From Spirogloea muscicola (taxonomy: Eukaryota; Streptophyta; Zygnematophyceae; Spirogloeales; Spirogloeaceae), in the NCBI GenBank assembly GCA_009602725.1, contig WELB01000036.1, positions 390,362 through 454,361 on the forward strand: a stretch of DNA of 64,000 nt, in the 5' to 3' direction. Position 1 is the stretch's first letter, and each line of letters opens with the position of its first letter. Both the position numbers and the translations under genes were made by a program. Positions 1 to 11,691 of this stretch are shown piece by piece. The notes under the pieces are model-generated. The model was not told the DNA's origin. It was given only the letters and a program-made list of their open reading frames with translations, and made no database searches.

Positions 1-425
1 GTCTACCGGTTCACCATGGAAGCGACGGGCGATTGCGTGGCGGGCGAGCTGGTTAAGTAGCTCAAGCCACCGAGCGCCCAGTGCCCCATGGATGTCAATT
101 GCCAACGGGAAGAACTCGTCTTCCGGTGGATGGTCGGCGTACTTGATCTCTTTTGCCCGAGCGGCGCAGGCGACCGCATACCCAGCCTTGGTGGCAGACT
201 GGGCTGGGTGGGAGCGGTCAAATGCGTCGGTAGTCACCACATCCAGAAGCAGACGTGGCCCGCCGGCCTGTGGGGTGGCCACCAGGTCGACGCGACGAGC
301 GTGGAGACCGTCGGCCCTGGCCTGGAGCGGCATGACGCCGGAGTGCTCCGCTGCCACCGCGAAGCCAGCCTCCACCAGGATGCTGTGCATCGCGTCCCGG
401 AGGCGGTGTGCCCCAAGGGGCCACC
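1..425 (-). mobile_element. LINE fragment, restriction-like endonuclease domain
   Basis: Read on the minus strand, one frame stays open from about 425 to the window edge. It matches the C-terminal part of the LINE at 57030-57400 almost residue for residue: ILVEAGFAVAAEHS, then GLHARRVDLVAT, GGPRLLLDVVTTDAFD, KEIKYADHP and LAIDIHGALGARWLELL. The RxDLV...LLLDVVTTD pattern is what is expected of the PD-(D/E)XK restriction-like endonuclease of R2/R4/NeSL-type LINEs. The 3' end of the element lies left of the window. The fragment lies just upstream of a kinesin exon, on the opposite strand, so it is most likely an insertion in a kinesin intron. No break is visible in the part present. Confidence 0.8.
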
Positions 426-508
426 ACCTGTGACACCTGGACCGTTGGCAAGTGGAGTTCTCCCCAGCTGGCTGCTGACTGTGCTGCGGGCTGGCGGCTC
501 ATGTTCAG

Positions 509-3500
509 CGGGGGACGGTGGTGGAGCGGCTGACAGAGATGGTGGTCCAGTCGAGCTCGCACCTGCAGCAAGTCCTCGCCGAGTGCGAGTGTGAGTGTTG
601 CTGCTCCTGCCTCTCTGCTCGTGATTCGTGCACCATCAGCAGGATTGGTCCAGACTATGGCCGGGGCCAAAAAGATCGGCTGTGAAAGCAGACAACATAG
701 TGCAGAGATGCAAGTTCCAGTTGGTGGTGGCTGACGCGTCACTTTTGGCACTCATTGCTGGCATGCAGCGCAGCGTCAGGTTGGGGAGACACTGCTCAAC
801 GACACAAGCTCTCGCTCCCACCAGATCATACGCCTGGTGTGGCTGCTCTCCCTCCCCAACTATTGATTGTGAGAAGTTGCTCGCAAGAGGCTACTGAGTG
901 AAAGTAGCGTGCTCTCTGACCTCACTTGGCATCGTCTGCCCCTTACCATGAGGTGGGCTTCTGCCGCCTTCCTGTGAGCACTGCAGACAGTGGAGAGCTG
1001 CCCGCGAGAGACGGCCACACAGTCGCCTGACGGTGTGTCGGGCCAGGTGCTTTTGGCCAGCTTGGTGAGTCTCATTGAAAAAGGCTTGGCCTGCGAAGGC
1101 CTCACTGTAGAACCGTGCTTCCCCACCCGCTTGTGGAGCACGATGCTCAGGTGCTGGATGTCTCCGAGGTTCGTGGCCCAAAGTGGTCACTGCAAGGGAC
1201 AGCACAGCGCTGCTAGGCTTTAGGGTTTAGGGGGTCTTAGGGTTTAGGGTATAGGGGGGGTTTAGGCGGACATTGCTTCCTCATGGCCTTCAACCCCTCA
1301 CTTGAGGGCTGAGTGGGCTTGCGCAGAACCTCGTGGACCTGGCGGGCAGTGAGCGTGTATCGCAGACGCTTGCGGAGGGAGCGCGGCTCAAGGAGGGCGG
1401 GCACATCAACAAGAGCTTACTGACGCTTGGCCAGGTCATTCGCAAGCTTAGGTGCGGGTTTCTCTGAACCCTGATCTTGGATCTGTACCCTGTACCTTAA
1501 GCCCCTGCTTCATAGACATCTGCATTCACAGCCGCAGCCTCCGAAAGTGGAAGCCTCAGCCCCCAAACTTGTGGCCTAGACCCTCCTAAGCCCATTAGTT
1601 ACTAATGGGCTGGTGATGCTGACTCCAACGATGTAGCAGGATGCAGGCAGGTGTGCTGCACTTGGTAGTTGGCAATCATACCTGCTTGTGTCCATGCGTC
1701 CACTGAGCAGTTTTATGCTGAGAACCTCTGAGCATGTCTTGCGGAGGGATGGCGCTTGCTCATATCCTGCGTGTGCGGTGGCAGCGGGGGCCAGCGATTG
1801 CGGGTGGGGCAACATGTACCGTACCGAGACTCAAAGCTCACGCGCATCCTGCAGCACTCGCGGCAATGCGCGCACTGCCATTGTGTGCACCATGTCGCCG
1901 GCGCTCAGTCACGTGGACCACACGCGCAACACACTGTCGTTTGCACGGCAGGCCAAGGAGGTCACAAACAGCGCCCAAATTAACCTGGTGAGCATTTTCA
2001 GCCCATGAAAGCCAGTCCTACCCTTTTGCATCTGGGCTTCTGTTGTTTGTCCTTGATACTGTGTGCATGCAAGCCACAGAACGAAGTAGAGTGGAAAATT
2101 TTCTGGTCTGGAGGGCCCTCTTGAGCTGCGGGTGCGTTCGCACAAGCAGGTTGTGTCGGACAAGGTGCTCGTCAAGCAGCTGCAGCGTGAGGTAGAGCGG
2201 CTGAAGGTGGCATTGCTTGCTAGTGCGCCAGCCAATGAGCTTTGGGACAAGACGATCCTGCTGCAGAAGGTGAGTGCTGCTTGCCCTGCCATGCCTTTCC
2301 TTCAATGATACGGTAGCGTCCACGACCTGCTAGACCTACCTGCGCCTGTGCTCCTTTGTGCGTGCTTGACCGGCTTGTCTGGCGACAAGAGCAATGGGAT
2401 CTGACTTTCAGCCGGGCGGGGCCCAGGTTGTGCTTGAGCTCAGTGTGGTTGCCGACACATCAATCCTTCAGCTCCTGTGACATTGCAGTTGTAGCTGTGC
2501 TTTTGCAGCTCGAGATGGAGAAGGCGGAGCTAGAGAGCCAGCGAGACGCAGCGCAGGCGCATGTCAAGGAGCTCACCAAGGCCCTCCTGCGCTCCAAAGT
2601 CGGCGATGCATCTGTTGTAAGCTTCCATATTTCATTGCTATACATCCCTCATCTCGCTGGTGGTGCTGCCTTTGGACATGAGAACAAAATCTGCTCATTC
2701 ATCATGGCTTAGCTGCCTGTCACAATGCGTGCTGGCACCACTGCATCTGCTCAATGGAGTAATTGCTTTGTGCAACTTAGAGCAATCTCGACATGACCGA
2801 TTATGGGAATGCTCATTCTGACTGGCCACTGCTTAAGGCCAACCCTCCTCAAAGTACCACCTCCCAGAGATCATCATGCCTTCCTTGTCATGTGAGGATG
2901 AAGTTGGGTGTTAGTACGTCGTCTCAAAAGTGGTGACACCTGGCACCAGGAGGTGAAGGGGAGCCGCAGCAGCAAGGGCTGGTCGCCAGAGTCGATGAGG
3001 CGGCTTCTGCGACACTCAGGCGCGTTCCGTAAGAAGGCTCCGGTCCAGCATTTGCTGGACATTGGGCTGGGCGGCGGGGCCAGTGGCGACAAGGAGAAGG
3101 ACTCACCGGCTGAGAAGCGTCGGCTGCCGCCCCGGCGGGCCTCAGCCGGCAGCCGGGCGGAGTCCTCGCTGGCCCTTGTGCATGAGATCCGGAAGCTGGA
3201 GCACATGCAGGACGAGCTTGGCGAGGAGGCCAGCTCGGCCATCGAGGCACTGCAGAAGGAGATCGAGTGCCTGCGGCTGGCGCAGCTGGGCATGAACCAC
3301 GACGCCTCTTCCACGATCTCAAGGCTCCAGGTTTGTCTTCGGAGCCGGCTTGCGCCTCCTCATCATCTTCGTCTTGGCGCCACGTGACTGCTATATTGTC
3401 CGCAGGCAGATCCAACAGGAAGCTGTTTAGCGCTTGTTATGCCTCTTTCCAGTACAGCGGACGACTTTTGTACTTATTTTGGGCTCGGAGTTGTGCAATC

Positions 3501-5551
3501 TGCGGATGTATTCTCCACATTTACGTTTGTAGATTGCATATACAATCTCAGCTCTTGTGTTGCGTGCCTTTCCACCCCTACAGGAAGAGCTGAAAAACAT
3601 ACAGGCCCTGAAGGCCGAAAAGGTGAACGGCCCTGGCGCGCCACCACCAGCAGTCAGTGCTGCAGACCCCAGCTTGGCGGCCAGCAGAGTCGCCCTCGAC
3701 AGCCCCTCGATGCTGCGGGAAGAGCTCTCGCGCCTCCAGATCTCCAAGTCGGATGGGAAGACGGACGCGGCGATCGCCTCGCTTGAGGAGAAGCTGGCCA
3801 GCGTGCAGCTCTCGCTGGATAACATGTGCGGCGACCTTGACAACCAGGGCAACGACGAGCAAGGCGCGTCTGGCCACAAGTCCCTGAGAGATGGGGGCTC
3901 TTCGCTGCAGGAGGCTGCGCCAACGGCCACAGCGGCGCCGGCGGCACCGGCGGCGTCTACGCGGCACGTGCTGGGTGCCATAGGGGCGTCCATGCTGCAG
4001 GGCACGTCACCGGAGGTGGGCGGCGCCACCCCGCTGCTGAAAGCGCCCAGAAGTTACTTTGCCAGCGGCCGGGACCAGGAAAATGCAGCAGTGGCGGCTG
4101 GGGATAGGGCCGGTGTCAATGGCAGCGCCGCCATGTCAGCAGCAGAGGTGGAGGCTGTGCCGCAGTCGCCCTCAGGTGGCGTGGTGCGGAGTACGTCCGT
4201 GGACGTCCACCGCATGCAGAGCCTGTTCAAGACGGCTGCCGAGGAGAACATCAAGAGCATCCGGAACTACGTGACGGAGCTCAAGGAGCGTGTCGCCAAG
4301 CTGCACTATTAGAAGCAGCTCTTGGTCTGCCAGGTGCTCCGCAAAACCCCATGTTCTCATTGAAAGCAGTAGCTGCAGGCAGTGTGCTGGGTGGAGCTTG
4401 CTTTCTCTCTGGACTGGCTTGAGTCCTGCCCTCTAGTTATCTGATCTGCGTGCTAAGTCCACACCCCAAAAGAAAAAAGACTTGTATGCAAGCCTCTCAA
4501 ACCCCCAGCAGCTAAGAGCATGGATTGACAGTGGACAGCTTGTAAGCTTGTTAGCAGGCTGGATGCTCACATGCACTTGCGCGAGCATCCAGCACTGTCT
4601 GAAAAGGATACAAGTGCCTCTTCTGGGCCCATCCCTTTGTATCTACTACTTTCTTCCTAGTGGTGTTATATTGCTGGAGGGCCTCCACAGCTTCAATTGG
4701 TGGCGCCCGTGATACTAACGCCTGTATGGGGGGTGGCTGCATTTCGAGTCTCAGGTTTTGGAGCTCGAGGCAAGCCAGAAGCCAGAGGAGGAGGAGCCGG
4801 AGGAGTGCTCCGGGCCGCCTGATTTCGAGCAGGAGAAGCAGGCCATCATTGAGCTGTGGTCCCTCTGTCAGGTGTCCCTGCTGCACCGTTCGCAGTTCTA
4901 CCTCCTCGTCACTGGTGCCAAGGCGGACCAGAATTACGTGGAGGTTGAGCACCGACGGCTCCTGTGGCTCCAGAACCAGATGCTCCAGGCCCTCGAGGAC
5001 GGCGACGGGGAGCCTGGCATAATTGCCGCCAGGTCAGGCTCTCGCCTTGCTCTTTTAGCTGTTGTCATAAGTGTCAGCTGCTTCTGAGCGAGCTCTACAT
5101 GGCAACAATTGATTGTCCATCTTTCAAATTTAGACTTTGGCATCATGCTGGCTTTTCATCCCAGACGAGTGGGTTATGCATTCGCTCAACAGCTGACACT
5201 TAGCACTTGGCTCGGTCCAGCACCCGGCAGCTGAAGCGGGAACGGGATATGGTAGCCAAGCGGTTGGGAAAAAAGTTCAGCAAAAGCGAACGGGAGGTGC
5301 TGTATGCCAAGTGGGGCATTTCCCCGACGACCAAGCGGCGGAAGGTGCAGCTGGCGGCGCGCCTTTGGTCAGACCCAGCCAACAGTGCACAGGCGCGCGC
5401 AAGTGCTGAACTTGTTGCAGGGCTGCTGGGCTTCCTCAACCTCAGCGGCAGTATGCAGCAGCAACCGTCTCGGGAGATGTTCGAGCTCAGCTTCGCGCCC
5501 ACAATGTCCACAAGTTGCTGGCGTCCGAGCCTCGTGACAGCATTCGTCTGA
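509..5551 (+). CDS. Kinesin-7, NACK/HINKEL type (5' partial)
   Basis: A plus-end microtubule motor of the plant NACK group, whose members drive phragmoplast expansion in cytokinesis. Exons visible: 509-590 ([11 protein letters not shown]), 769-836 (switch [14 protein letters not shown]), 987-1064, 1327-1451 (switch [12 protein letters not shown]), 1785-1987 ([25 protein letters not shown]), 2150-2269 ([17 protein letters not shown], the neck), 2509-2616 and 2950-3330 (coiled-coil stalk), 3584-4333, 4755-5032 and 5221-5551 (the conserved NACK tail, DUF3490: [40 protein letters not shown]). The P-loop exons lie left of the window. Two oddities: the frame slips at about 1861 between LQHS and GNARTA, and a TAG at 4310-4312 stands where relatives have Gln (LHY-stop-KQLLVCQ). 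The gene is therefore either a young pseudogene, a variant allele, or affected by sequence errors. The stop is TGA. Exon borders were placed from splice consensus and homology. Confidence 0.85.
1217..1265 (+). repeat. Interstitial telomere-like TTTAGGG tract
   Basis: Several degenerate units of TTTAGGG occur in a row (tttagggtttagggggtc, then ttagggtttagggtata). The tract lies wholly within the kinesin intron 1065-1326, between well-matched splice sites, so it is interstitial and not a chromosome end. Confidence 0.8.
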
Positions 5552-6240
5552 AGCTCGATGGGTGTTTCCTATTGGGGCTGCACACATCTATTCTTTATAT
5601 TATAAACGAGACCCTCCTGTCACTAAAGCTAGCCTAAATCTGGCTGGACCCATGGGCGACTATGAGCGTACTCTCAATATTGAGTACATGTAGAAGAAAA
5701 ACTTGCACCACAAGGCAAGAAATAAGCATGCACAGGCAACACAACCACATTCTTCAGCCTCCTTGTGGTCAACAAACTACATTCACAAACCTCCAAGACC
5801 GACGAAGGGTGACTTCAGGAAGGTCCACCATGCTCTAACGTGCTTTGCCCAGGGCAAGTAGACACACTGCTACTTGGAGCTGGATCGTGCATAACATACA
5901 GTACAACAAATCTCCTAAAAATTATCTAAGAGTTCGTCGTTGGCACCCCAACAGCAAACCCTCTTAGACGTAAAGCTTAACATTTTCAAACACAAGCCCA
6001 GCAGCTGATTGGAGGCTTCCCAAAATGGGTTGGCAACAGTAGTCACTCTGAACCCTGTCAATGAATATCGATATTACACAATTTGGTCGGCACGACGGGC
6101 GCCCAACAGTCCCGGCTGCCGACAGCTCCATAGAAATGAGGGCAGAAGGGCTTAGCAAGTGTCAAGGATGTCCTATGCAGGTGGAGGGAGATAGGTTGCC
6201 AACATGGCAGAGAAGCTAGTCAGCCTACAAGGGCAAACAA
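5552..6240. other. Intergenic, convergent gene ends
   Basis: This interval separates the kinesin stop from the stop of the ARIADNE gene on the other strand. I see no coding pattern, tRNA or repeat. It must hold both 3' untranslated regions. Confidence 0.6.
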
Positions 6241-9200
6241 TCAAGAGCTGCGGGGCTGGCGACAGACGCCGCACACATGCATGCTTCCAGGATTGGCGAG
6301 CGTGCAGTGCTCGCAGCTCCAGTAGTCCTCCTCGGAGGAGGCACCAGTGCCAGTTGCAGACCTCGACGCAACAAATGACGGCCCTCCGCCACCCCTCCCT
6401 GAGCTACTCATGCCCAGCCCCCCTCCGCGGTGCTTTGCCGCCTTGCCCTTGCTGGCCCCTGCAGCTTTGGCACCCTTGCCGAATGCGGACCTCGAATTAT
6501 CTACATCAGCGAGGTTGTTCTCAAGCGCCTTCACAAGGTTCTCAAAGTAGGTCCTTGTAACACTGGAGAACAAGCAGCAAAACGTCGTCAGAGTCTCTTC
6601 GCATCAATTACTACAGCTACAGATGCAGTGGAGCAGTCTGCGCACTTGCTCAGTGACACATGCACAAGTGAGTGGTGGAAGCCTCTAGGTCACTAGACTG
6701 CAATTACAGCTTGCAGCAATGTGGAGACTAGTGACTCAAAAAGTGGTCGAGAGTACCCCAACCCCGTCCAGTTCCATGCAGCATGTGCACCTGGTCTGCA
6801 GACACTGATGGTTACGAATCTATCATATAGCTGCAATGTCTGGTCTGCCGTATTCAACCTTGTCAAACCAGCAAGCTTGGTGCGGAACTCATTGAACGAT
6901 GTATGTGGCGTTTCACCGTTCAGAAAAACGTTCAGTTCCTTCTCTGCACATTGGTGCAGTCGCTCTAATGCTGCCTCTGCTTCACCTGAGGATGAATCAA
7001 AATGCAGCAACACAACGCCAGGAAGAGTATCAGGTACAAGCTTTTCTCCCTGCGTTGCCATTCTTCTAGCAAACTCCTTGCACCTCATGATGATAAGGGT
7101 CATTGCTGTCTTATCTCAATGAAGCACTAAGGCGGTGAAAAGAGTGAGATGCGATATTACATACCCTGTACATACTCAAAGAAAACTCGCTTAGCTGACT
7201 CCGCCTCAGGAAGGTAATAACCATAGGCGTAAGTCCACTTCAAGACCCTCCGACACTCCACAATCTGCAAGTAAGATAACATGCTAAGCTCGATGCAAGC
7301 TTCACAATCATTACAAAATTGGCCAGATAGTACTCATGGCACGCTCAGCAATTAGACTACCATAAGACATCAAATGCTGTTGAGCAATGCTGCCTGCCTC
7401 GACTGCTCTTACACTGCCACAACAATCATGGCACAGCAACTAGCTAGCTGGTCAAGCTGCCAGCTACACAATTGCTTCACAACTTGCTGATCTGTGTTGC
7501 TAGGACCTGGTTATAAGGAAAATTGCTAACCTGAAGCCAAGCCTCAGGAACAAACTTCAGCTGCGACACAGGCTGGCACTGCTTATCACTTAAGATCTCA
7601 ATCTGCAATTATAGAGCAGAGATATATGGATGTTCAGAGCACCAAAAAACGAATCCTACAATGAATTTGCCGAGGCACGTGCTAGTGTAGACTTGGAACT
7701 GAACATGCCTTATGTACATAGGCTTGGCAGAAGACAATCATAAGTATCTGCTTTCTACTATCCTTCATTATTAAAAGCACAACGCCAATGCCCATGTCAG
7801 TACAGTGTACCATATGCACAACTACCTTGTCAAGCAGCATCTGCCTCAAGTCCTCCAAAGCTTTCATCCTTGACTGTACAAGCAGTCAAGGAAGACATAG
7901 CTTTCTTAGGAGTTTTCTTGCTCCTTGACACTCCTTCTTAAGATGTGAACATACACATTATGACACTGCAATGGAAAATCAGACATGAGTCATACAGATT
8001 CATTGGTGGCCCAACGCTCATAGTAATGAGTGTAACGTTCAAGGGAGTTCTTGGCCATTTCACGCCTCCTCTCTGTCTCATCATACTGCAAGCCGCAATA
8101 TTACCGCAGTGTTAGCCAGACAACATGATAAGCCAGTGAAGTTTTGGTTGATTGTATTCGTGGTCACATTGGCAGTGGTTAGAAAGGCAAACTTGAACAG
8201 CTAGCACGTCACGCACAGCGCAAGCAGAGCTTGCGACAGTGCAGCAACTTGCTTCTCGTACTTCATTTCTGAAGCTGATCTGGTTGAACGAGCCTCTGGT
8301 CTTCTCTCAATTCTCAATCACCAATATCTGAATCAATTACCTACATAATCTCCACGACCACACTGCTTACCACTCCTTCTTGCTTGGCAGTCTCATAGCG
8401 ATTACAAGCATAGAATCCGCCAGTTCGTTCACCATGGTCTCCCCAAGCTCCCAAGCACAGCCTGAAAGCAAGCCATGCAAGCGCCAACTGTCCTTGAGCA
8501 ATGATTGTGCTGAGTGGTCATTGATCTTCTGCTCTCATCTAGGTCAATCTATATGCAGTACTACTATCAGTGCTTTATCTAAGTATCTACACCAAATGCA
8601 GGCCTGCCCCTGAGTTTCGATCTATGCACACATTCCTAGGGGAATGATTGCAGGTGGGTAGTTAAGTCAGATGACTGACCAGCAAAACTCGAATTTGCAA
8701 GGAGGAGTGCAGCTCATGTGCATGCACCCTTGATTCTTTTCAATGGGCCGTTTGCACTTTGGACAAGGCTTGGAGTTGGCAAGTATCCTGTTAAGTAGGA
8801 AATGAAGCAGGGAGAAGGTGAACAAATGAAAATAGTGTGTGTTTTCAGCTACACATATGCACTTGACCAACAAAATTTGAGAAGTGAAGAAGGCCTATTG
8901 CCGGACAAAGCCAGGTTCCTGAAAGTACCAGTTCATGTTCTCAGACTCTGCACTATTCTTGAGTATCCACTTAGCAACAGTGCCACAATCCACAGGCCTG
9001 TGAGCTTCCTCCAAGCACTGCACAACACGGAAAGACACTCATGCTTGGCTGCTTCACAACATTCGATATGATACTGAAGCTTTGACCACTGTGCCTCCTG
9101 GCTTTATAAAGAAGATGGAACTATTTTAACAACAGTTCCTTGCAAGGAACTGCTGTGACCTCGGGTGTAGTATCACATTCATAAGGTTCTCTAACATGCA

Positions 9201-10940
9201 TTGACATGCATCCACTCAAGCAGCTATGCTTTGTGCTTACATTCCAGCAGAAATTGTGGCCACACTGGCAGATGATGTCATTGGATGCTGTGCCACCTTC
9301 ATATTCCACAGCATACTCACAACCTGGGGCTGGACACCACTTTGCCTGTATTAACACCACACGACACCAACCACTTCTTAGGGAGAATGTCTACCAGTGT
9401 TGCTACTTTGTGAAGACAACACCTACAAGCAGCATTGCCAGGCCAAATGCTTTCACCAGGTTTGATTGTCATTCATTGTCCACCTTGCGATTGTCTTCAA
9501 TGTAGGACCGAAGAAGATATCGGGTGTATTTGGCACGGTGCTCAGCATCAACAAGTGATAGCACCATGTCTTCACCCACAGCTGCCCCACATGAAGGATC
9601 TGGACACCGCAAAGTCAGGCAGCCAGGCCCATCGCCTATGGCCGAGTGCATGTATCCTGCAAACAGATGAACCAATCGACATTATGTAGGCAGAAGATGA
9701 GACATTCGAGAATCTTCTTGCCAGTACTTCAGAGCGACTTGACGGAGTAAAGATACTTGACAGGGCAACCATACACAGCAGAAGGGCCTCTACCCAGAGT
9801 GTCCACAGCTTTTGCTTTACCTTGCCAGCAGGCCTCACAGAAGAAATGTGTGGCACAAGCTGGGGCATGCATGTAGTCCGAGGAATGGGACTCAAAGCAT
9901 ATCCCACACGTGAGCTGCACAGGCACGTTTGGGCTTGTGAGACTGACGCACCCTGTGCAAGTAGCCCTACCTTCTTGTGACTGGAGGCTAGTAGCAAACT
10001 CTCTAAACAGATCATATTGCTGTCAGGTAGCCTGCACTTAAGTCGAAGTTCCTCTACATAACTTGCTCAGACATAAGCATACGAGAATGCAAACACACCT
10101 CCTCACTTCTTTCCCTAAGAGCATCAGATGAGGGACATAGTAAACCCACAGCCCTCCGCACTGCTTCCTCGTCCGCAAACCACTCGTCGTTAACCCTACT
10201 CACGCTCCTGAACCAGAGAAACGGTAGCAGCTCTCAAAGTATCAGCTTCTCTGAGCTACATCACTTTTTGGCTTGCTTAAATACGGAGAGCAATGAAGTA
10301 AGGCGATGGCAAACAAGAGCGAAACACGATGTATGTGCACACACAGTGCATTGCCAGGTTGCCAAGTCACCATTTGAAGTGCCGGAGCAGAATGCCAGCC
10401 TCTGTTCTTGACACCGACAGCACAGTGGACACGCTATCCACGGCCTCCGCTTCCCGATGTAAGACGTCCTTCTCCGAGAGGATTGTATAATTTGCCTGCA
10501 TAGATCGGAGCAGCAAGCTTGTGATGAATATCCACAGTAGTGCACAGAGGGGCTGCCCTCCCAGCTCCCTCTAGACACAGTTGACAAGGTACAGAGAACC
10601 ACAACCCTGGCGAAGCAGCCGACCGCCAGGGAGGTCAGGCGGCTACCTGTGGCAGCCTGGAGCTGGGCTCGTCGTCGTCTGCTCCAGAGTACTCGAAGCC
10701 GTAGTCCTCCTCATCGTCCTCGCTGAGGACATCCTCCCCGTCTTTCTCATCCTTGCCATCGTCCTTGACGTCCTCCTCCTCCTGCACCTCGTCCTCGTCA
10801 TTCTCTAGGTCGTCGTCATCGTCGCCGCCGCCTTCGTCGTCGTCATCGTCGTCGTCTCCTTCCTCTTTCTTCTTCCCTTGGGCGCTGTCGCCGACTTGGA
10901 ATTGCAGGTCCTCCATGTCCTCGTCTTTCCTCCTCATCAT
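6241..10940 (-). CDS. ARI: ARIADNE-type RBR E3 ubiquitin ligase
   Basis: RBR ligases accept ubiquitin from E2 on a RING2 cysteine and pass it to a target. The start ATG at 10938-10940 opens an acidic N-terminus (long Asp/Glu runs, 10940-10647). Next come [17 protein letters not shown] (near 10500-10371), [19 protein letters not shown] (10207-10099), RING1 LTCGICFES...[11 protein letters not shown] (9914-9821), 9656-9484, the [17 protein letters not shown]...CQCGHNFCW (9345-9241), and [20 protein letters not shown] (about 9010-8930). RING2 [19 protein letters not shown] (about 8790-8680) contains the GC-MHM catalytic cysteine. The helical Ariadne domain follows ([18 protein letters not shown] near 8465, [13 protein letters not shown] near 8040, then exons near 7850, 7570, 7210 and 6900). 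The last exon ends in a RanBP2-type zinc finger, [18 protein letters not shown], and TGA. All key cysteines seen are intact. It is divergent from the DUF4336 gene. Confidence 0.93.
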
Positions 10941-11110
10941 GGCAGCTGCGCCCCCCCCCCCCTGCGGCCGCAACTGCCGTCACGGCCGCCACCACCAGCT
11001 AAAGGAGGGCTGCAGCTCGGCCGCTAGTAGTTGAGACGGAGAGTCCTTGTGCGGCGCTCGCGAGAGCGGGGGGGGGGGGGGGGGGGGGGGGCTGCCTGGC
11101 CGCCACCAGC

Positions 11111-11210
11111 NNNNNNNNNNNNNNNNNNNNNNNNNNNNNNNNNNNNNNNNNNNNNNNNNNNNNNNNNNNNNNNNNNNNNNNNNNNNNNNNNNNNNNNNNN
11201 NNNNNNNNNN
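11111..11210. other. Assembly gap (100 N)
   Basis: Exactly 100 N, flanked by long G runs. It lies in the likely bidirectional promoter of the ARIADNE and DUF4336 genes. Confidence 0.99.
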
Positions 11211-11691
11211 GGGGGGGGGGTTGCGGCGGACACCGTGCGCCAGAAGGCGGGCGGACAGGAACGGAAAGGGGGAAACTGGGGAATTGGCCTCCGATGTGAA
11301 CGGGGGTGGGCCATGCCACGCCAGCACGGAGACCGTGCCACGTGGCAGCCGCCTGCAGCGCGGGCGGCCGCCAGGTGGCTGCCGTGGGCTCCCGAAAAGG
11401 GGCGACGAGCTGGCCACGAATCGTCTGTGGAGGAGCAAAGGTGATGCCCGTCTGTTAAGCTGCAATCGTGAGTCCAATTCGAAGTCAATCGTGTGAGAAG
11501 CACGAGCAACACTGCACTCGCGGTGACGCCAAAGCAAGTGTGAGGAGCTTTTGAGCAGGGCATCAGGGAGCAATGTAGCTGACAAGTGGCGGTATTGGAC
11601 AGTCTCCACAAACTGCTTGCCCCCGCGCTTGCAGCACCAGTCCCATACCTTCGCGGGCGCCGCCGTCGCAGCCGCCGCCGCCGCCGCCGCC

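Noticed and set aside
840-897. EKLLARGY-stop as another LINE end
   Set aside because: It lies in a 150-bp kinesin intron with good splice sites on both sides, has no tail or upstream LINE similarity, and the peptide match is only five residues.
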